The position numbers and the translations under genes were made by a program. The notes under the pieces are model-generated. The model was not told the DNA's origin and did not search any database. It worked only from the letters and a program-made list of their open reading frames with translations. Below, piece by piece: positions 23,127 to 35,035 of a DNA stretch of 64,000 nt. How positions within the stretch are numbered: position 1 is the first letter of the stretch; every line of letters begins with the position of its first letter. The stretch comes from Phoenix dactylifera (lineage: Eukaryota; Streptophyta; Magnoliopsida; Arecales; Arecaceae), in assembly GCF_009389715.1 (NCBI RefSeq), contig NC_052409.1, forward strand, positions 3,127,275-3,191,274, written 5' to 3'.

Positions 23127-24049
23127 ATGAGAATGGATGCTTCTTTTATCCCACAAAGCAACCATGGGACCATGGTTGAGAAGGAGGACCTTGGGTCCAT
23201 GTCTTCTTCCTCCGAGAACTCTTCGGCGTCGTCGGACTTCATGGAAGATGCAACCTCTTCCGCATCCTCCTCGTCGCTGCTGAACAAGGACGATCATTTC
23301 GAAGGTGGACCTCTATATCGCATGTCTTCTCTCGCAGCCCAGCTTCCCTTCAAGTAAGTTCTTGCCTTCTTCCCCCTTTGCCTACCCTTGATGCCTCAAA
23401 TATTCTGCAGCCTTTGATGTTTTAACTATTAATTTACAATTGATTATATTTTAATTGTTGTACGAGGAACAGCTTACATGGCCATCACAGGCTAATAATT
23501 TTTCACTTTATTATTAGATCCTATGATCTGTGTGGGCTATAGCACAAGTTGCACCAAATAGGTGGTCTTAATTAATCATAGCAATTAAGACCAAGCTATA
23601 AAAATAAGCATGTTAATTCTATGGCAGGATACTTTGCATCATCCTTTCTTTATGCACCAATATATCATTTAATATATTCCTCAAAAAAATAGTTTCTTAT
23701 TTTTTTTAACTTATGCATTTTTTTTTTCAGTTATAGGAGAGGGCTGTCGAAGTTTTACAACGGGAAATCTCAGTCATTCACATCTTTATCCAATGTGAGG
23801 GGCTTAGAGGATCTTGCCAAGCCTGAGAGGCCATGCAGGAAAAAACTCAAGTCATCCAGGAGCTGTGGAGGGGATTTGGACTGGCAGAAATCACTGTCCC
23901 TTAAAGGGTGTTCCAAGATTATCACGAAGAAGGCTTCAAGGGGCTCCTCATTTTCACTCGGTGCAAGGAGTAGGCCTCCCATTCCTCCACAGAAATCTAG
24001 CAATTTTTCGAGCAATAACCTTTTGTTTGCTTCAAGGTGTTTCGAGTGA
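23127..24049 (+). CDS. OXS3: OXIDATIVE STRESS 3 (OXS3)-like protein, two exons
   Basis: Exons 23127-23353 and 23737-24049 join in phase to 179 codons plus stop, close to the family length. The N-terminus is acidic and Ser-rich (MSSSSENSSASSD). The family signature crosses the intron: GGPLYRMSSLAAQLPFKRG followed by LSKFYNGKSQSFTSLSNV. The C-terminal half is basic and Ser-rich (PCRKKLKSSRSCGG, ITKKASRGSSFS). The acceptor TTATAG at 23731-23736 is preferred over CAG six bases upstream because it restores the conserved FKRG junction. A TGA directly before ATG 23127 fixes the frame; MDASFIPQ, two codons in, is an alternative start. Arabidopsis OXS3 is a nuclear, chromatin-associated protein linked to tolerance of cadmium and oxidative stress. 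A 61-codon frame at 22869-23054 may be a leader uORF, but this is weak. Confidence 0.85.
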
Positions 24050-24468
24050 TGCATAGAGATTAGAAACTAATCGTGATTTTGGTTTGAGTAGTTAAGTGAT
24101 CTAATTTTGTTATGATGCAAGAGAAGTTGTTCGTATACATTTATGAATGTTGTTGGTGGGCTGTTTTCTAATAGCTAATACACACAATTGTCCAGATTTT
24201 ATTGGGTTCGAAGTGGCAATTAGGCAGAAGTTTAAATGTTTAATAGCTAGTTATTACTTTCTGATATTTTGAAGGCAAGCTACAGGGATTCAGTTCCGTG
24301 GCTGCATACATCTCCTGTTGAAGGAAGTATGATTGACCTTTAAAAGGTGTTTCTGGTAGTGCGTGATATGTGATGAGGTGTCCATCTCTTATCAATAGTC
24401 TTAATGATAATCTTTAAAATATGGCCTGAATTCATAGCGGTGAGAGGCAATCACTTTTCTGAGACTAA

Positions 24469-25988
24469 GGCCCATCTGGGGGAGAGCTTTTCCAAACAAA
24501 ACTGTCGGAAAAGAGTTTTTGAAGAATAGCTTTTATAAAAAATTATTTGCTATTTAGTAACTATATTTCTAAAGTATTATATATATTTGGTAAACAAACT
24601 GAGAAAATACTTTTACATAACAAAATTATCATAAAAGATATTACAGAGTATAATAAAATATAACATATATTAATATATAAATATATGATATAATATAATA
24701 TTACTATAGTATAATATAATAATATTATAATATAGTACTATAATATTGTATACTATAGGATAATAATTTAATATAATATTAAATTATTTAACATAATATA
24801 TCAATGTATTATGATATTATGTAATATAATATTATATTTATAGTATAATACTACAATAAATGTATAAAATATTATAATTATTAGTGTAAATTAATTTTTC
24901 ATCCTTTTTATGATCATTTATCTCTTTAACAAATTATCTTTTTACTTGACTAATTATAATGATGACAAATTCACTGTACCTATCAATATCATAAAGATCA
25001 GATTATTTGCCACTTACTTATTATTATTTTTATTTATATATTTATTTATTTGTTCCTTCGTATATATATTTACTTTACGCATTTTATTTATTTTTTATTT
25101 TTTTATTTTATTCTTTGAAATATATTTGTTTATTATCTTATTTATTTATTTATTCATTCATTTATATACATATTTATTTATGCATTTATTTATTTTTTTT
25201 CTTTTTTTTTCTCTTTTTTCTTTCCTTTTCTTCTTCTTTTTTTCTTTTCTTTTTTCTTCTCTTCTTCTCCTTCCTTCCTCTCCTCCCGCAAGGCCGGCAG
25301 CACCGGCAGGGGGCCGGGCCGCGGCCGGCGGTGCCTGCGGCAGTCTCGGTGGCCACGGTTGGCCTCCTGTGAAGTGTTCTCCTCCCGCGAGGCCAACGGC
25401 GCCAAAAAGGGGCCGAGCCGTGGCGAACATAGGAGGGAGGTGGGTCGTGGCCGGCGGCGGCCGCAAGAAGCGGGAGGGTGCCCCCTTCTTCTTTCTCTTC
25501 TTCGGCACCTCCCCACTCGTGGGGGTGGCGACATCCATGACGACCGACCCCTTCTTCTTCGGCACCTCCCCATCTGTGACTAGGACATCGTGGCCCGGCG
25601 GCGGCCGCGGAAAAGGGGAGACCGACCCTTCTTCTTCCTCTTCTTCAGCACCTCCCCACCGTGGGGGCGGGGGCATGGGGGGCGGCGATAGGGGAGAGGA
25701 AGGGGGATGGGTGGGAGGAAAGAGGCGGTGAGATGGAGTGTTTTGGGAGGAAAAAAGAATTTTTAAATGGAGATATTTTAGTCCAAAAAATAGCTTTCCA
25801 ACAAAGCTCAAAACAGCTTTTTTGGAAAACTCCAAAATGGAGCTTATGCCAAAATTTTTTTTTTAGTTTTCTGAAAAAGCTAAAATAGCTTTCCGAAATT
25901 TTTACCAAATACTATTTTTTATCTAAAAGTACTTTTAGAGGGCCAGAAAATGCTTTTTGGTCCTCCAAAAGCTCCCTCAAATGGGGCC
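24469..25988. mobile_element. Tourist-like (PIF/Harbinger) non-autonomous element, 1.5 kb
   Basis: The element is bounded by TAA duplications (24466-24468 and 25989-25991). The left end reads GGCCCATCTGGGGGAGAGCT; the right end, inverted, reads GGCCCCATTTGAGGGAGCT. A 3-bp TAA duplication and GGCC-starting ends are typical of Tourist/Harbinger MITEs. The inside is unusual: an AT-rich arm (24540-24900), a TTTA/TTTC tract (24990-25280), a GC-rich block (25290-25700) with GGCCGGCGG-like words, then AT-rich DNA again. No transposase is seen. The long frames on both strands are low-complexity artefacts. Confidence 0.7.
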
Positions 25989-26083
25989 TAAGACAATGGA
26001 GGAATAGTTGATCCTAAGTAGCTTAGGCATACTTAGGTGGAACTTCCTAAAAATATTGAGGAAGCTTGAAAACCTGTTAGGCT

Positions 26084-26295
26084 TAAGAGTGGCAATTAGG
26101 TCGGGTCGGACAAGATACAGATCGGGTCGAATACATGATAAATCAAAAATATATCAATTTGAATTCAATATTTTTATTAAGTGGGTTTAAATCCAAACTT
26201 GAACCTGATTATTTTATTAAACAAGTAACCTGATTTAATCTACAATGGGTTGAATCATGGCAAATAGTTAAAACTAATCGAGCATTGCCACCCTA
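26084..26295. mobile_element. 212-bp hAT-type MITE with 8-bp target-site duplication
   Basis: Ends TAAGAGTGGCAAT (26084 on) and, inverted, TAGGGTGGCAAT (ending 26295) form terminal inverted repeats. GTTAGGCT flanks both sides (26076-26083 and 26296-26303), an exact 8-bp duplication as made by hAT transposases. The inside holds GGGTCGG words and no coding sequence. Confidence 0.8.
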
Positions 26296-26483
26296 GTTAG
26301 GCTCGGGTGCTTTATCACCTGGTTAGTCAAAGAGTGTATATTATACATGATATCCTGAGTGAAATCTAGATCCAGATTATCCAGTAAGCCAAGGGAAGAT
26401 GAAGTAAAGAGTGCTAATCTAAAGTCCAAATGAGTGGGAAAGGCAATACCGAATGCTCGATGGAAGAAATTATGAAGGATGAA

Positions 26484-26643
26484 GGATGTTGGCCATTAGA
26501 GTAGGATCTCTAGTGGTTTCTTCACCCCATGATGAGGTGGAGATGAAGTTGCATTTTGCCCTAGGATGTTGGCCATTAGAGTAGGATCTCTAGTGGTTTC
26601 TTCACCCATAAGGTGGAGATGAATTTGCATGCATTTTGCCCTA
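26484..26643. repeat. 80-bp tandem duplication
   Basis: Two adjacent copies (26484-26563 and 26564-26643) start GGATGTTGGCCATTAGAG and end ATTTTGCCCTA, with only small internal differences. They are non-coding. Confidence 0.8.
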
Positions 26644-27246
26644 ACCGATGCAATTCTGTGGAAAAATTGGACTTCTCCAATTCAATCTGAATCAGAGGAT
26701 TCCAACTTATAAACTATATCACATATTGATAGGACTTGGAGACTAGCAAGGGTGAAAATCCAAGCTGATATAAAGGCGGTACGGCCAAAAATATGGGCTA
26801 ATATTGACCAAGACTGCACGAATTCGAAAGTACCTGGTTTCAGATGATCTAAACCTAATTACCTGATTTGCAAAAGTTACTTGATAAAAATTTACATCTA
26901 TTATTATGAGCTTGACAACATCCCAAAAAAAAAAAAAAAATCCCAACCTAGTGTCCTAGACCAATAATTCAAACTAAGTACAATTCAAGCTGGAACTAAT
27001 GCAAGCCCTAAATATGACAAATTCAGTAGCACAAAAAGAGGTCACACGTGTAGGTGTTGCTAAATACATTTGCATAGAACATCTTAGTCACCATAATATA
27101 AGATGTAACAAAAACAATACTCCCAGTTGTACCAATTGGCACCTATCACAAGAACAAAAAGCTATGAATTTTTTTTATTTTAAATCAAAACAAAGCAGTC
27201 AATTGTTTGACCATCTTCAAAATATTGCTTCTTCAAAATGTCGTTA

Positions 27247-27343
27247 CTCCACTGGTACTAGATCGGACTCGAACTTGAAAACCTCCTGAGCAAATAAATG
27301 ATCAATCTCAATCTTTGCAACCACCCCTCGTGAAAGGTCATAC
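27247..27343 (-). other. Exon-like open stretch, unidentified
   Basis: On the minus strand a CTACAACC-side acceptor (TTGTAG at 27344-27349) precedes 97 bases with balanced codon use, ending just before TAA. The peptide contains YDLSRGVVAKIEIDHLFAQE. I do not recognise it. It could be the last exon of a lost gene, a retained gene fragment, or chance. It lies about 440 bp beyond the F-box stop codon. Confidence 0.2.
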
Positions 27344-27702
27344 CTACAACCAACATAGATCAATTCTAACTTTAAAGATAAAACCTTAAAATTAACAAAT
27401 GCGTACATACATACAACATACATACATACATATATATATACACACACACAATAAAAAGAAAGTTTAGTGTATGTGCATGCACCGTAGAATGTTGAGTAAT
27501 GTTTGATAGCCACCATATTTTCCGATCAAAGAGATGGATGGTTAGCTGGATGGCCTAATATGCTATATAAGGCATGTCCTTCTTGATAGCCATCCATCTC
27601 GTGATGGCGGCTGGAGCAAATACTGCGGTGCAAAACATGAACAGCAAATGCTAGATGAGGGTGTACACACGTTAGAGCTATATGAATTGCCCTTTTCACC
27701 CT

Positions 27703-27767
27703 AAAAAAAAAAAAAAAAAAAAGAAAAAGAAAAAAAGAAGAAGAAGAAGAAGAAGAAGAAGAAGAAG
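27703..27767. repeat. Poly(A) run and (GAA)n microsatellite
   Basis: A run of about 20 A is followed by A/G-rich DNA and about ten GAA units (27737-27767). It ends 15 bases from the F-box stop codon, so it falls in that gene's 3' UTR, read there as UUC repeats. Confidence 0.85.
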
Positions 27768-27781
27768 CTAGATGAGTAACC

Positions 27782-28759
27782 TCACCATGCAACCCTGAAG
27801 AAACTGCTCATAAATGCTACATCAGACAAACATAAATCCTCGATGGTCAAAGCTGGGTCATTGATGCAGGCTTCTAAGCTCACCACCTTTCTCTTCTCCC
27901 ATCTTTGCTCCTTGTAATTGGCCATGACCCAAATCTCCATCCACTCTTTCTCAACGAGCACCAAGCAAAGTTGGCCTTCACACTTCACTAATTTCATGCA
28001 GTCCCACCTCATCTCATCTTCCCCAACCTCTTCAGGCAATAGAATCAATTTCCAGGTCTCCTCGCGGATATCAAATGCAAAGATATTACCATCGTACATC
28101 CGCCAATGGAGGGCTCCGTTGACTGATACTGCTGCCTCCTGCCTGAGTGAGCCTGGAGGCAGCTGGACGTCCCTCGACCGCCTCCAAGCTTGAGACCGCG
28201 AGTCGAAGATCTCACACCGCAAGTAGTCGAACTTCTGTTTTGGCTGCGAGAACCGAATAATCTTGTACTCCAACGGTCCAGTGGAGCAGGTCACCATAGC
28301 AATCTTCTTAGTGAGATACCTGGTCTTTGGATTTGGTATCCGCCACCATTGTCGAGTTGCTGGCTTGCAGACATAATACCGGGGGATGCCGTGGTACCAC
28401 TGGCTGGTGCAAAGCACGATGCCTCGACATCCCACTGCTTCGATCTTCACATCTTTGGGAAGGAAGTCGAGGAGTAAAAGTCGGACCGAGGGCGGCAATG
28501 GCTGGATGGAGACGAAGCTCGAGTGGAAGTGGTTGCGCCGCATACTCTGGATGAAGTAACCTGATATCGTCTGGGTTCGGCTGCAATGGAGGGAGGTGAA
28601 GATCGGCTCGTAGGTGATCTGACGCCATTGCCGGCACACACGTCGGCAAGCAGGGAGCGCTTCGAGTGAGACCCGGGTGAGGATCTCGAAGACGACAGCC
28701 TCAGGCAGCGTGGAGGAGCTCTCGATGTCTTCATGTCGACCTTCTTGCATGGACGCCAT
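27782..28759 (-). CDS. F-box protein with F-box-associated C-terminal region
   Basis: Single exon, 325 aa. Residues near 20-65 (LPEAVVFEILTRVSLEAL, then RRVCRQWRQIT) form an F-box, which binds SKP1 in an SCF ubiquitin ligase. The rest resembles the F-box-associated or degenerate kelch region of plant FBX proteins: CKPATRQWWRIPNP, YKIIRFS, EIFDSRSQAWR, VNGALHW, FDIREETWKLI. This part would choose the substrate, which is unknown. ATG 28759 is chosen because the upstream in-frame codons have no ATG, and a TATA box at 28808-28814 puts the cap site near 28780. The frame is intact and ends FFRVAW. The family is large and fast-evolving, so no orthologue name is given. Confidence 0.9.
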   Translation of the reverse strand: MASMQEGRHEDIESSSTLPEAVVFEILTRVSLEALPACRRVCRQWRQITYEPIFTSLHCSRTQTISGYFIQSMRRNHFHSSFVSIQPLPPSVRLLLLDFLPKDVKIEAVGCRGIVLCTSQWYHGIPRYYVCKPATRQWWRIPNPKTRYLTKKIAMVTCSTGPLEYKIIRFSQPKQKFDYLRCEIFDSRSQAWRRSRDVQLPPGSLRQEAAVSVNGALHWRMYDGNIFAFDIREETWKLILLPEEVGEDEMRWDCMKLVKCEGQLCLVLVEKEWMEIWVMANYKEQRWEKRKVVSLEACINDPALTIEDLCLSDVAFMSSFFRVAW

Positions 28760-28807
28760 CTTTCTTGATCTGCAGGAAGACACAGCTGTGTGAACTCCCC
28801 AGGTACG

Positions 28808-28814
28808 TTATATA
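28808..28814 (-). promoter_or_regulatory. TATA box of the F-box gene
   Basis: TATATAA on the minus strand (context CCACTATATAACG) lies 49 bases upstream of the ATG. This predicts a very short leader and supports ATG 28759 as the start. Confidence 0.6.
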
Positions 28815-28829
28815 GTGGAGTTTACTTGG

Positions 28830-30577
28830 CGGAAAAGATTGTGGGCGAATCGAAGAGTTCAGGAAAACTGCACTCCTACTGGGACTTGGAGGGAGAGCGG
28901 TAGCTACGGAAGTGGAGTATTTATCGGAGTAGGATTTGTTTCTTTCTAGCCAAGTTAGGGTAATACACGCCTTCAAAGTGAGAATTAGTCATTACAGCAT
29001 GGGCCATAACTGGCTCGAAATAGATTTTGTGTCCACAGATGGTCATCTTTAGTTTGCAACAATCAGAGATCGACGTGGGATAGATTTGGCTTGGGCTTTG
29101 ATCTTGAAGATAAAACAGAGATGACTAATGACCAGGGTTGAAACTGGTCAGGTTGGATCCAGATGGCCTAACACAAAGCTAGCCCGAACTGGCTTCTAGT
29201 TTAAGCTTCAGACTCTAAAGTGAACCGATTACTCATCTTTGCAACGTAATCCTGTTTTACGTCCAAGAATTAGCAGTCTAAACAAAATAAGACATCGATA
29301 GGTTATCTTTTCTTTTTTCCCTCCAGCCTATGGATGCAATGTATGGATGATGGATCCGTGAACAACTTATAATAATAAAGAAAATCCAATCATTAAGAAT
29401 AAACAAATCTTATCTTCTGGTAAAAATTAAAATTTAAAAAAAAAACAGTAATACATCGTCAAGCCTAAGAATGACTCATGATCCTACAGTTATCTGCTTG
29501 AATATGGTCAACGGTTTCGTAGATACTAGTAATTTGAGGAAAAAAAATAGATATGACAAACCCAAAATAGAACAGCAGCCAAATCGGTATTTCAGTATCA
29601 TGACACAGATGGACACCTGAAAGAGGCGACCGATACTTAAGGTAACAGAACAGAATTACATGCTGAACTCCCTGAAAACACAAGCAAGATAACTCTCTGT
29701 ATGTAGGGTTGTGTAGATGTAACAGATGGGCAATAAATACTTTTAGGAGTTGTGCAAACAGGACCTCAGTCTTTGTGCACAGATAGGTACACTAACATGG
29801 ACTGACTCATGCATTGCAATGTGACCCTGATACCAAGCAAAGCCTGAAAATGAGATACAAATTTTGGGTGCCCAGGCCAAGCGGCACCTATCACTAAATT
29901 GCCGTTGGTGAAGCAGTGATCAATGGGTTCAGGCTCCGACCATGTTGCTTAGGCCAGCATCACATTAAGCTTCCCCTACAACAACATAGGCACGCAAGTA
30001 CTTCTAATGTATTGTCAATTAACAGAAGAAAGAGTATACATTTTTCCATTTTTGAAAAACCATGAGTACGATGCCTGGCATGGATTAGCACAGAAGACCA
30101 GAAAGCAAACATTTGAGTAGATCCGCTTATAGATAATATAACTCATGAAAGGGAAATGCATCCCATTCGAGAGTAGGGTGTTTCACAGAGATGAAGGCGA
30201 GAAAAGCGGCAACTGAAATTATGTAATGGATGTCAGATTCATTATAGTGGAAATGCGAAGCGAAACAAGTGCCTGCTCAAAGCGTAATGGATCAACAACA
30301 TTTAAATTATATAACAGATCTAGAGGCATACCACAACATTCAGCAAATGTCAGAGTCCAACCGAGCTAGAAACCATTTCATGTTTGTCTTGGGATTACCT
30401 GAAAATGGCTTCTTCAAGAATAACTAGGTAGGGTCTCAACTCTCAGGTATTATAATTGGACTTGTCCATAGAGTAAGGATGGATCATGATAGTTATCTAT
30501 ATGGTAATCTTGCAACCTTTGATGAATTGCCAATTACGTAATTAAGATTTGATGCAATTAAGGTTTGAGGAATGGAA
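28830..30577. other. Intergenic, between F-box gene and Copia element
   Basis: The first few hundred bases should hold the F-box promoter. The rest shows no coding region, RNA gene or repeat structure that I can support. Confidence 0.5.
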
Positions 30578-30582
30578 ATCCA

Positions 30583-31404
30583 TGTTAGCAATATATTATA
30601 TAAATAAACAAATAAATCTATAAATGCAATTAATGGAAAATCTTAAAAGAAATAATATGTATATCATTCAGTATCCAAATAATTCTATTTTAATGTAAAA
30701 TAAATCTATGCATTTAATAAATTTATATCATAGAATTTCAAATCCTACAGATCTACTAATATTAAATTAAAAATAAAGGTAGAAGAATTAAAGTAGCCTA
30801 ATTGAAGGCAGGTCGAAGCGCGTAGATACTGTCCCAAATAAGTATTTGCCCCCACGTACGGATCTCCCGGCAATCTTTTTCTGAGATACGACGACCCTAT
30901 AACTTCTTCTTCGGCACGTCTCGGAAGAAGTCAAAGCGAACCCGATTAGACTTGCAGATCCAGCGAAGAATGAAAGAAAAGGCTAAAATAAAATATAAAA
31001 GAACAAGAATAAAAATCACAAGTGGCTAAGAGGAGGAAGAACTTTTCTTCAGAATTTTTTCAATATTTTTCTCTAATTTTTCGTGTTTCGAAAGAGATGA
31101 AATTGAGGGGTATACATAGGGGTATGGGATCAGGGGCAAAATGGTAATTTTGCGGATGCGTCTGCGGTAATTATGCTGCCAACGTTGGCGTTTCGCTGAT
31201 TTTAAACGTACAAACCCGCTGGCGTTTCCTTGTTCTCAAACGCGCACGTGCATGACTGGCCAATTAGAGCCACGAGGTGCGTGGTCCCCAGCTCAAATCC
31301 AAATAACACGATTTTAAACGCGTAAAACCGCTGGTGTTTCCTTTTTCTCAAATGCGCACGCGGCCCGAGATTTGGTCGTGTGCGCATTTAAGTTTTTTCC
31401 AACA
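30583..31404 (-). repeat. 3' LTR of the Copia element (822 bp)
   Basis: It runs from TGTTAGCAAT to TTTTTTCCAACA on the plus strand. It matches 36763-37597 along its length with scattered substitutions and small indels. Relative to element sense, this is the downstream LTR. Confidence 0.93.
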
Positions 31405-31931
31405 ATCCCCCACAAAAATTAAAATAATTTTAAACTCAAAATAAAATGTTGGATAACTTATATTATGTAATAGGTGTAGGTACCTTTCGGTTTGAACCTT
31501 CACTTAGTGACAATTGATTACATCTATGGAGCCAAGGTGGTCTTAACCTTGAACCTCGGTCCATGGCTTAGAATAAATCAATAGCAAACATAATATAGCC
31601 CGATCTGGGTTCTAAGCGGGTTGCGCTATTATGGCCATGCGCAGGTATCTATCATGTGCTTTTTAGGAAATCAACCATTTGCCATAATCGCGACATCACG
31701 ACTACACATATAGGTGAGTCCTAATAAGGAAGCTAGCAAGAAAGCTTCTGCCTCTTGGATCTCGGGCTCATTAAGAGTTATACAAACGAACTCATTCTAC
31801 CGCTTGCTTTTATGAGCACTAGCGCCATAGGGATGAGAAAAACATGAAATAGTGCTCCTTTTAGTCACAATCTGATTTGTTTCTACCCATTGAATCTTTT
31901 AAGATTGGGTTTTCACCGTGGTGATCTATCT

Positions 31932-33420
31932 TTATGGGCTAAGCCACATCCCCCTCGACGACTCTAGAACCACTATTCTAGATAAACCTTTTGTAAGCTG
32001 ATCAGCCAAATTATTTTCTGATTTTACAAAATTCAGAGCAATAACGTTATTTTTTAATTTATATCTTAATGATTTATAATGCACTTTTGAGTGCTTGTTC
32101 ATTTTTACATTGGTATTTTCTTGGTTGCACTTATCTATTGTAGATTTACAGTTACAATGTAAGGAGACAGGTGGTAAAGGTGACTCGTCTACATGAAGGT
32201 CTATTAGTAGATCTCCAAGCCACTCAGCCTCAGTGCTAGTGGTATCTAAAGTTATCAGTTCAGACTCCATGGTACTCCTAGATATTAAGATTTGTTTGGT
32301 GGATTTCCAAGACACAGCAGCACCTCCTAGAAGAAAGACGTATCCTATGGTGAATTTAACATCTAGGGTATCGCTGATTCAGTTGGCATCACTATAATCT
32401 TCTAGAACAGCAGGAAACCCACTAAAGTGCAAATTATAGGACTTGGTACCCTTAAGATACCTAAGGATCCTCTCTAATGCTGTCCAGTGATTTCTATTTG
32501 GATTAACAGTATATTTACTAAGTCTATTTACATCATATGCTATGTCTGGCCTGGTATAGTTTGCTAGAAATCCTAGTGAGCCTATGATTTGAGCATATAG
32601 GCTTTGAATGATAGAAATTTTTAAATTCTTCTTAAGGTGTGTAGAGGGATCAAAGGGAATTGGAATAATAAAATTTATTGAGTATCTTGTCAACATAATG
32701 ACTTTGGGATAACTCAATTCTATTTGCACTTCTAATTATTTTGATATTTAAAATTAAGTCAGCTTATTCCAAGTCTTTCATATCAAACTTATGACTTAAA
32801 AAATTGTTTTACTTCATCAATTATCTGAAGATCTGTCCCAAAGATCAGTATATCATCTACATAGAGGCACAAGATAACAAATTTATATCCAACTCTCTTA
32901 TGATATACATATTCATCTATGCTATTGATTTCAAAACCAAATGTCATTATGGTTTCATCAAATTTCAAGTGTCATTGTTTAGGTGCTTGTTTAAGACCAT
33001 AAAGAGATCTGACTAGTCTGCAAACTTTATTTTCTTGGCCTGGGATTACAAATCCCTCTGACCGGTCCATATAGATTTCTTCATTTAAGTCTCCATTTAG
33101 AAAAGCTGTCTTGACATCCAACTGATGAATTACTAATCTATGGATGGAGGCTAATGATATAAGAACCCTAATAGTTGTAATCCTAGCTACAGGTGCATAG
33201 ACATCAAAGAAATCTACCCCATGTCTCTAAGTAAAACCCTTGGCAACTAATCTAGCCTTAAATTTATCTACAGAGCCATCAGGCCTAAGTTTCTTCTTAA
33301 AGATCCATTTGCACCCTATAGTTTTACAGCCAGGAGGAATATCAATCAATTCCCAAGTATGATTTTGGATGATTGACTACACCTCATTGTCCACAACTTC
33401 TCTCCAAAAAGGTGAGTCCA
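31932..33420 (-). pseudogene. Copia reverse transcriptase and RNase H, broken
   Basis: Minus-strand fragments in several frames give RT motifs in order: WIFKKKLRPDGSVDKFKARL, LDVKTAFLNGDL, EIYMD, and the catalytic LYVDDILIFG (YVDD near 32852-32863). RNase H pieces follow: STEAEW and [10 protein letters not shown] at 31932-32315. Internal stops (for example near 33230) and frame changes separate the pieces, so no active enzyme is expected. Confidence 0.85.
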
Positions 33421-33802
33421 AGAATTTCATTGCAGCCTCAAAGGTAGTTGGAGAGTCTTCTATAAGAAAGGTATAGAAGTCATCTCCAAATGTTTTCTCT
33501 ACCCTGAATCTTTTACTCCTCTTAGGTTCTGCTTCTACTTCTATTTCACTTGTCCTTATTCTACTAGAGTTAAAAGCTATACCGCTATCTACTCTAGTCC
33601 TAAGTGGAAAGGCATCTTCAAAATATGTTATATCTCTGGCCTATATGATGGTGTTGTTACTAATATCACTTTCTTCTGAATTAATCACCAGAAATCTATT
33701 GGCATTACTATTGACTGCATATCCTATGAATATAGCATCCAATGTTTTAGGTCCTATTTTCTTTCTTTTAAAATCAGGTATTTTTACTTTTGCCAAGCAT
33801 CC

Positions 33803-34777
33803 TCACACTTTCAAATAGCTAAGATTAGGTTTTCTATGTTTCCAAACTTCATATGAGGTTAGATCATTATTTTTAGAGGAAATCCTATTGAGGATATAAT
33901 AGGCTGAAACTAGAGCCTCCCCCCACAAATTCTCTGGTACTCCTGAGCTTATAAGCATGGAGTTAACTATATCCATTAAAGTCCTATTCTTTCTTTCTGC
34001 TACTCCATTTGATTGGGGAGAATGGGGTGTTGTTACTTCATAAATGATTTCATGATCTTCACAAAATTGAGTTATATCATTAGATGTATATTCACCTCCC
34101 CTAAGTATTTTAATATTCTTTTCCTGTTGGTTCTCAACTTCGATCTTAAAAATCTTAAATTTGCTGAATACCTCATTCTTGATTTTAATTAGGTAGATGT
34201 AACAAAATTTGGATAGATCATCTATGAAGGTCACAAAGTATCTGTTACCTTTCCTGAAAGTTCTACCCAAGTCACAAACATCACTATGGATTAACTCTAA
34301 TAGATCCGAATCCCTATTAACAGATTTAAAAGGCTTCCTAAGAAGTTTTGCTTCCACACAAATTTGACATTTCTCATGGTTCTTAAGATCACTTTTTGGT
34401 ATTAGATTTAGGTTCATGAGTTGCTTAATTGAATTATAATTTACATGACCTAATCTACCATGCCAAATAGAAGGAGGTTCTATATTCATAATCAAAAGAT
34501 TTTCATTCATTGAGGGAGATATTACATTCAACTTAAACAATCCTTCACTTATGAACCCTTTTCCAATAAACATTACACCATGAGAAATTACAACCTTATT
34601 GGACTCAAAAACAAGACGAAAGCCTTGCTGGACTAGCAAAGAACTACTAATGAGGTTTCTCCTAACAACTGGAATATGTTGGACACCGTGCAGGGACAGG
34701 ACTTTTTCAGAGGTAAGCTTTAAGTCCACACGTCCTACTCTTAGCACACGCGCCTCCAAGTTGTTTGCCATGATCAC
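33803..34777 (-). pseudogene. Copia integrase region, open but truncated
   Basis: A 324-codon open stretch. It holds the pre-integrase zinc finger IWHGRLGHVNYNSIKQL with CQICVEAKL (HHCC), then the catalytic core: HSDVCDLG (first D), GEYTSNDITQFCEDH (second acidic site) and the Copia block SPQSNGVAERKNRTLMD with its Glu. It ends at a stop after SYLKV, just before a readable continuation (GCLAKVKIPDF), so one stop splits pol here. Confidence 0.88.
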
Positions 34778-35035
34778 AACTCCTCCACTTGAGATCTGGT
34801 AAGAAAAAAACCAGAAGCGATCCGAACAAATATGAATACCAGCTCCGGTATCAATCCACTAATCAAGTGCTTGTAAAGTCATGTTAACTTCAGGAGCGAA
34901 GAAAACATATTTGATAGCTGTCTCAGAGGAGCCAGCGCCGGAAGTCACTATGTTGACTTGAGCACTGGTTGTGAGTGGACCTTTCTTCTTAGATTGAAGA
35001 GGTGCAGTCTTCTTATAGAAACACTGGAGAGATAA

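Noticed and set aside
24910-25835. Long open frames on both strands (up to about 270 codons)
   Set aside because: They run through TTTA/TTTC and GC-rich low-complexity DNA of a Tourist-like element; composition is Phe/Leu/Tyr or Gly/Arg/Pro only and no domain is seen.
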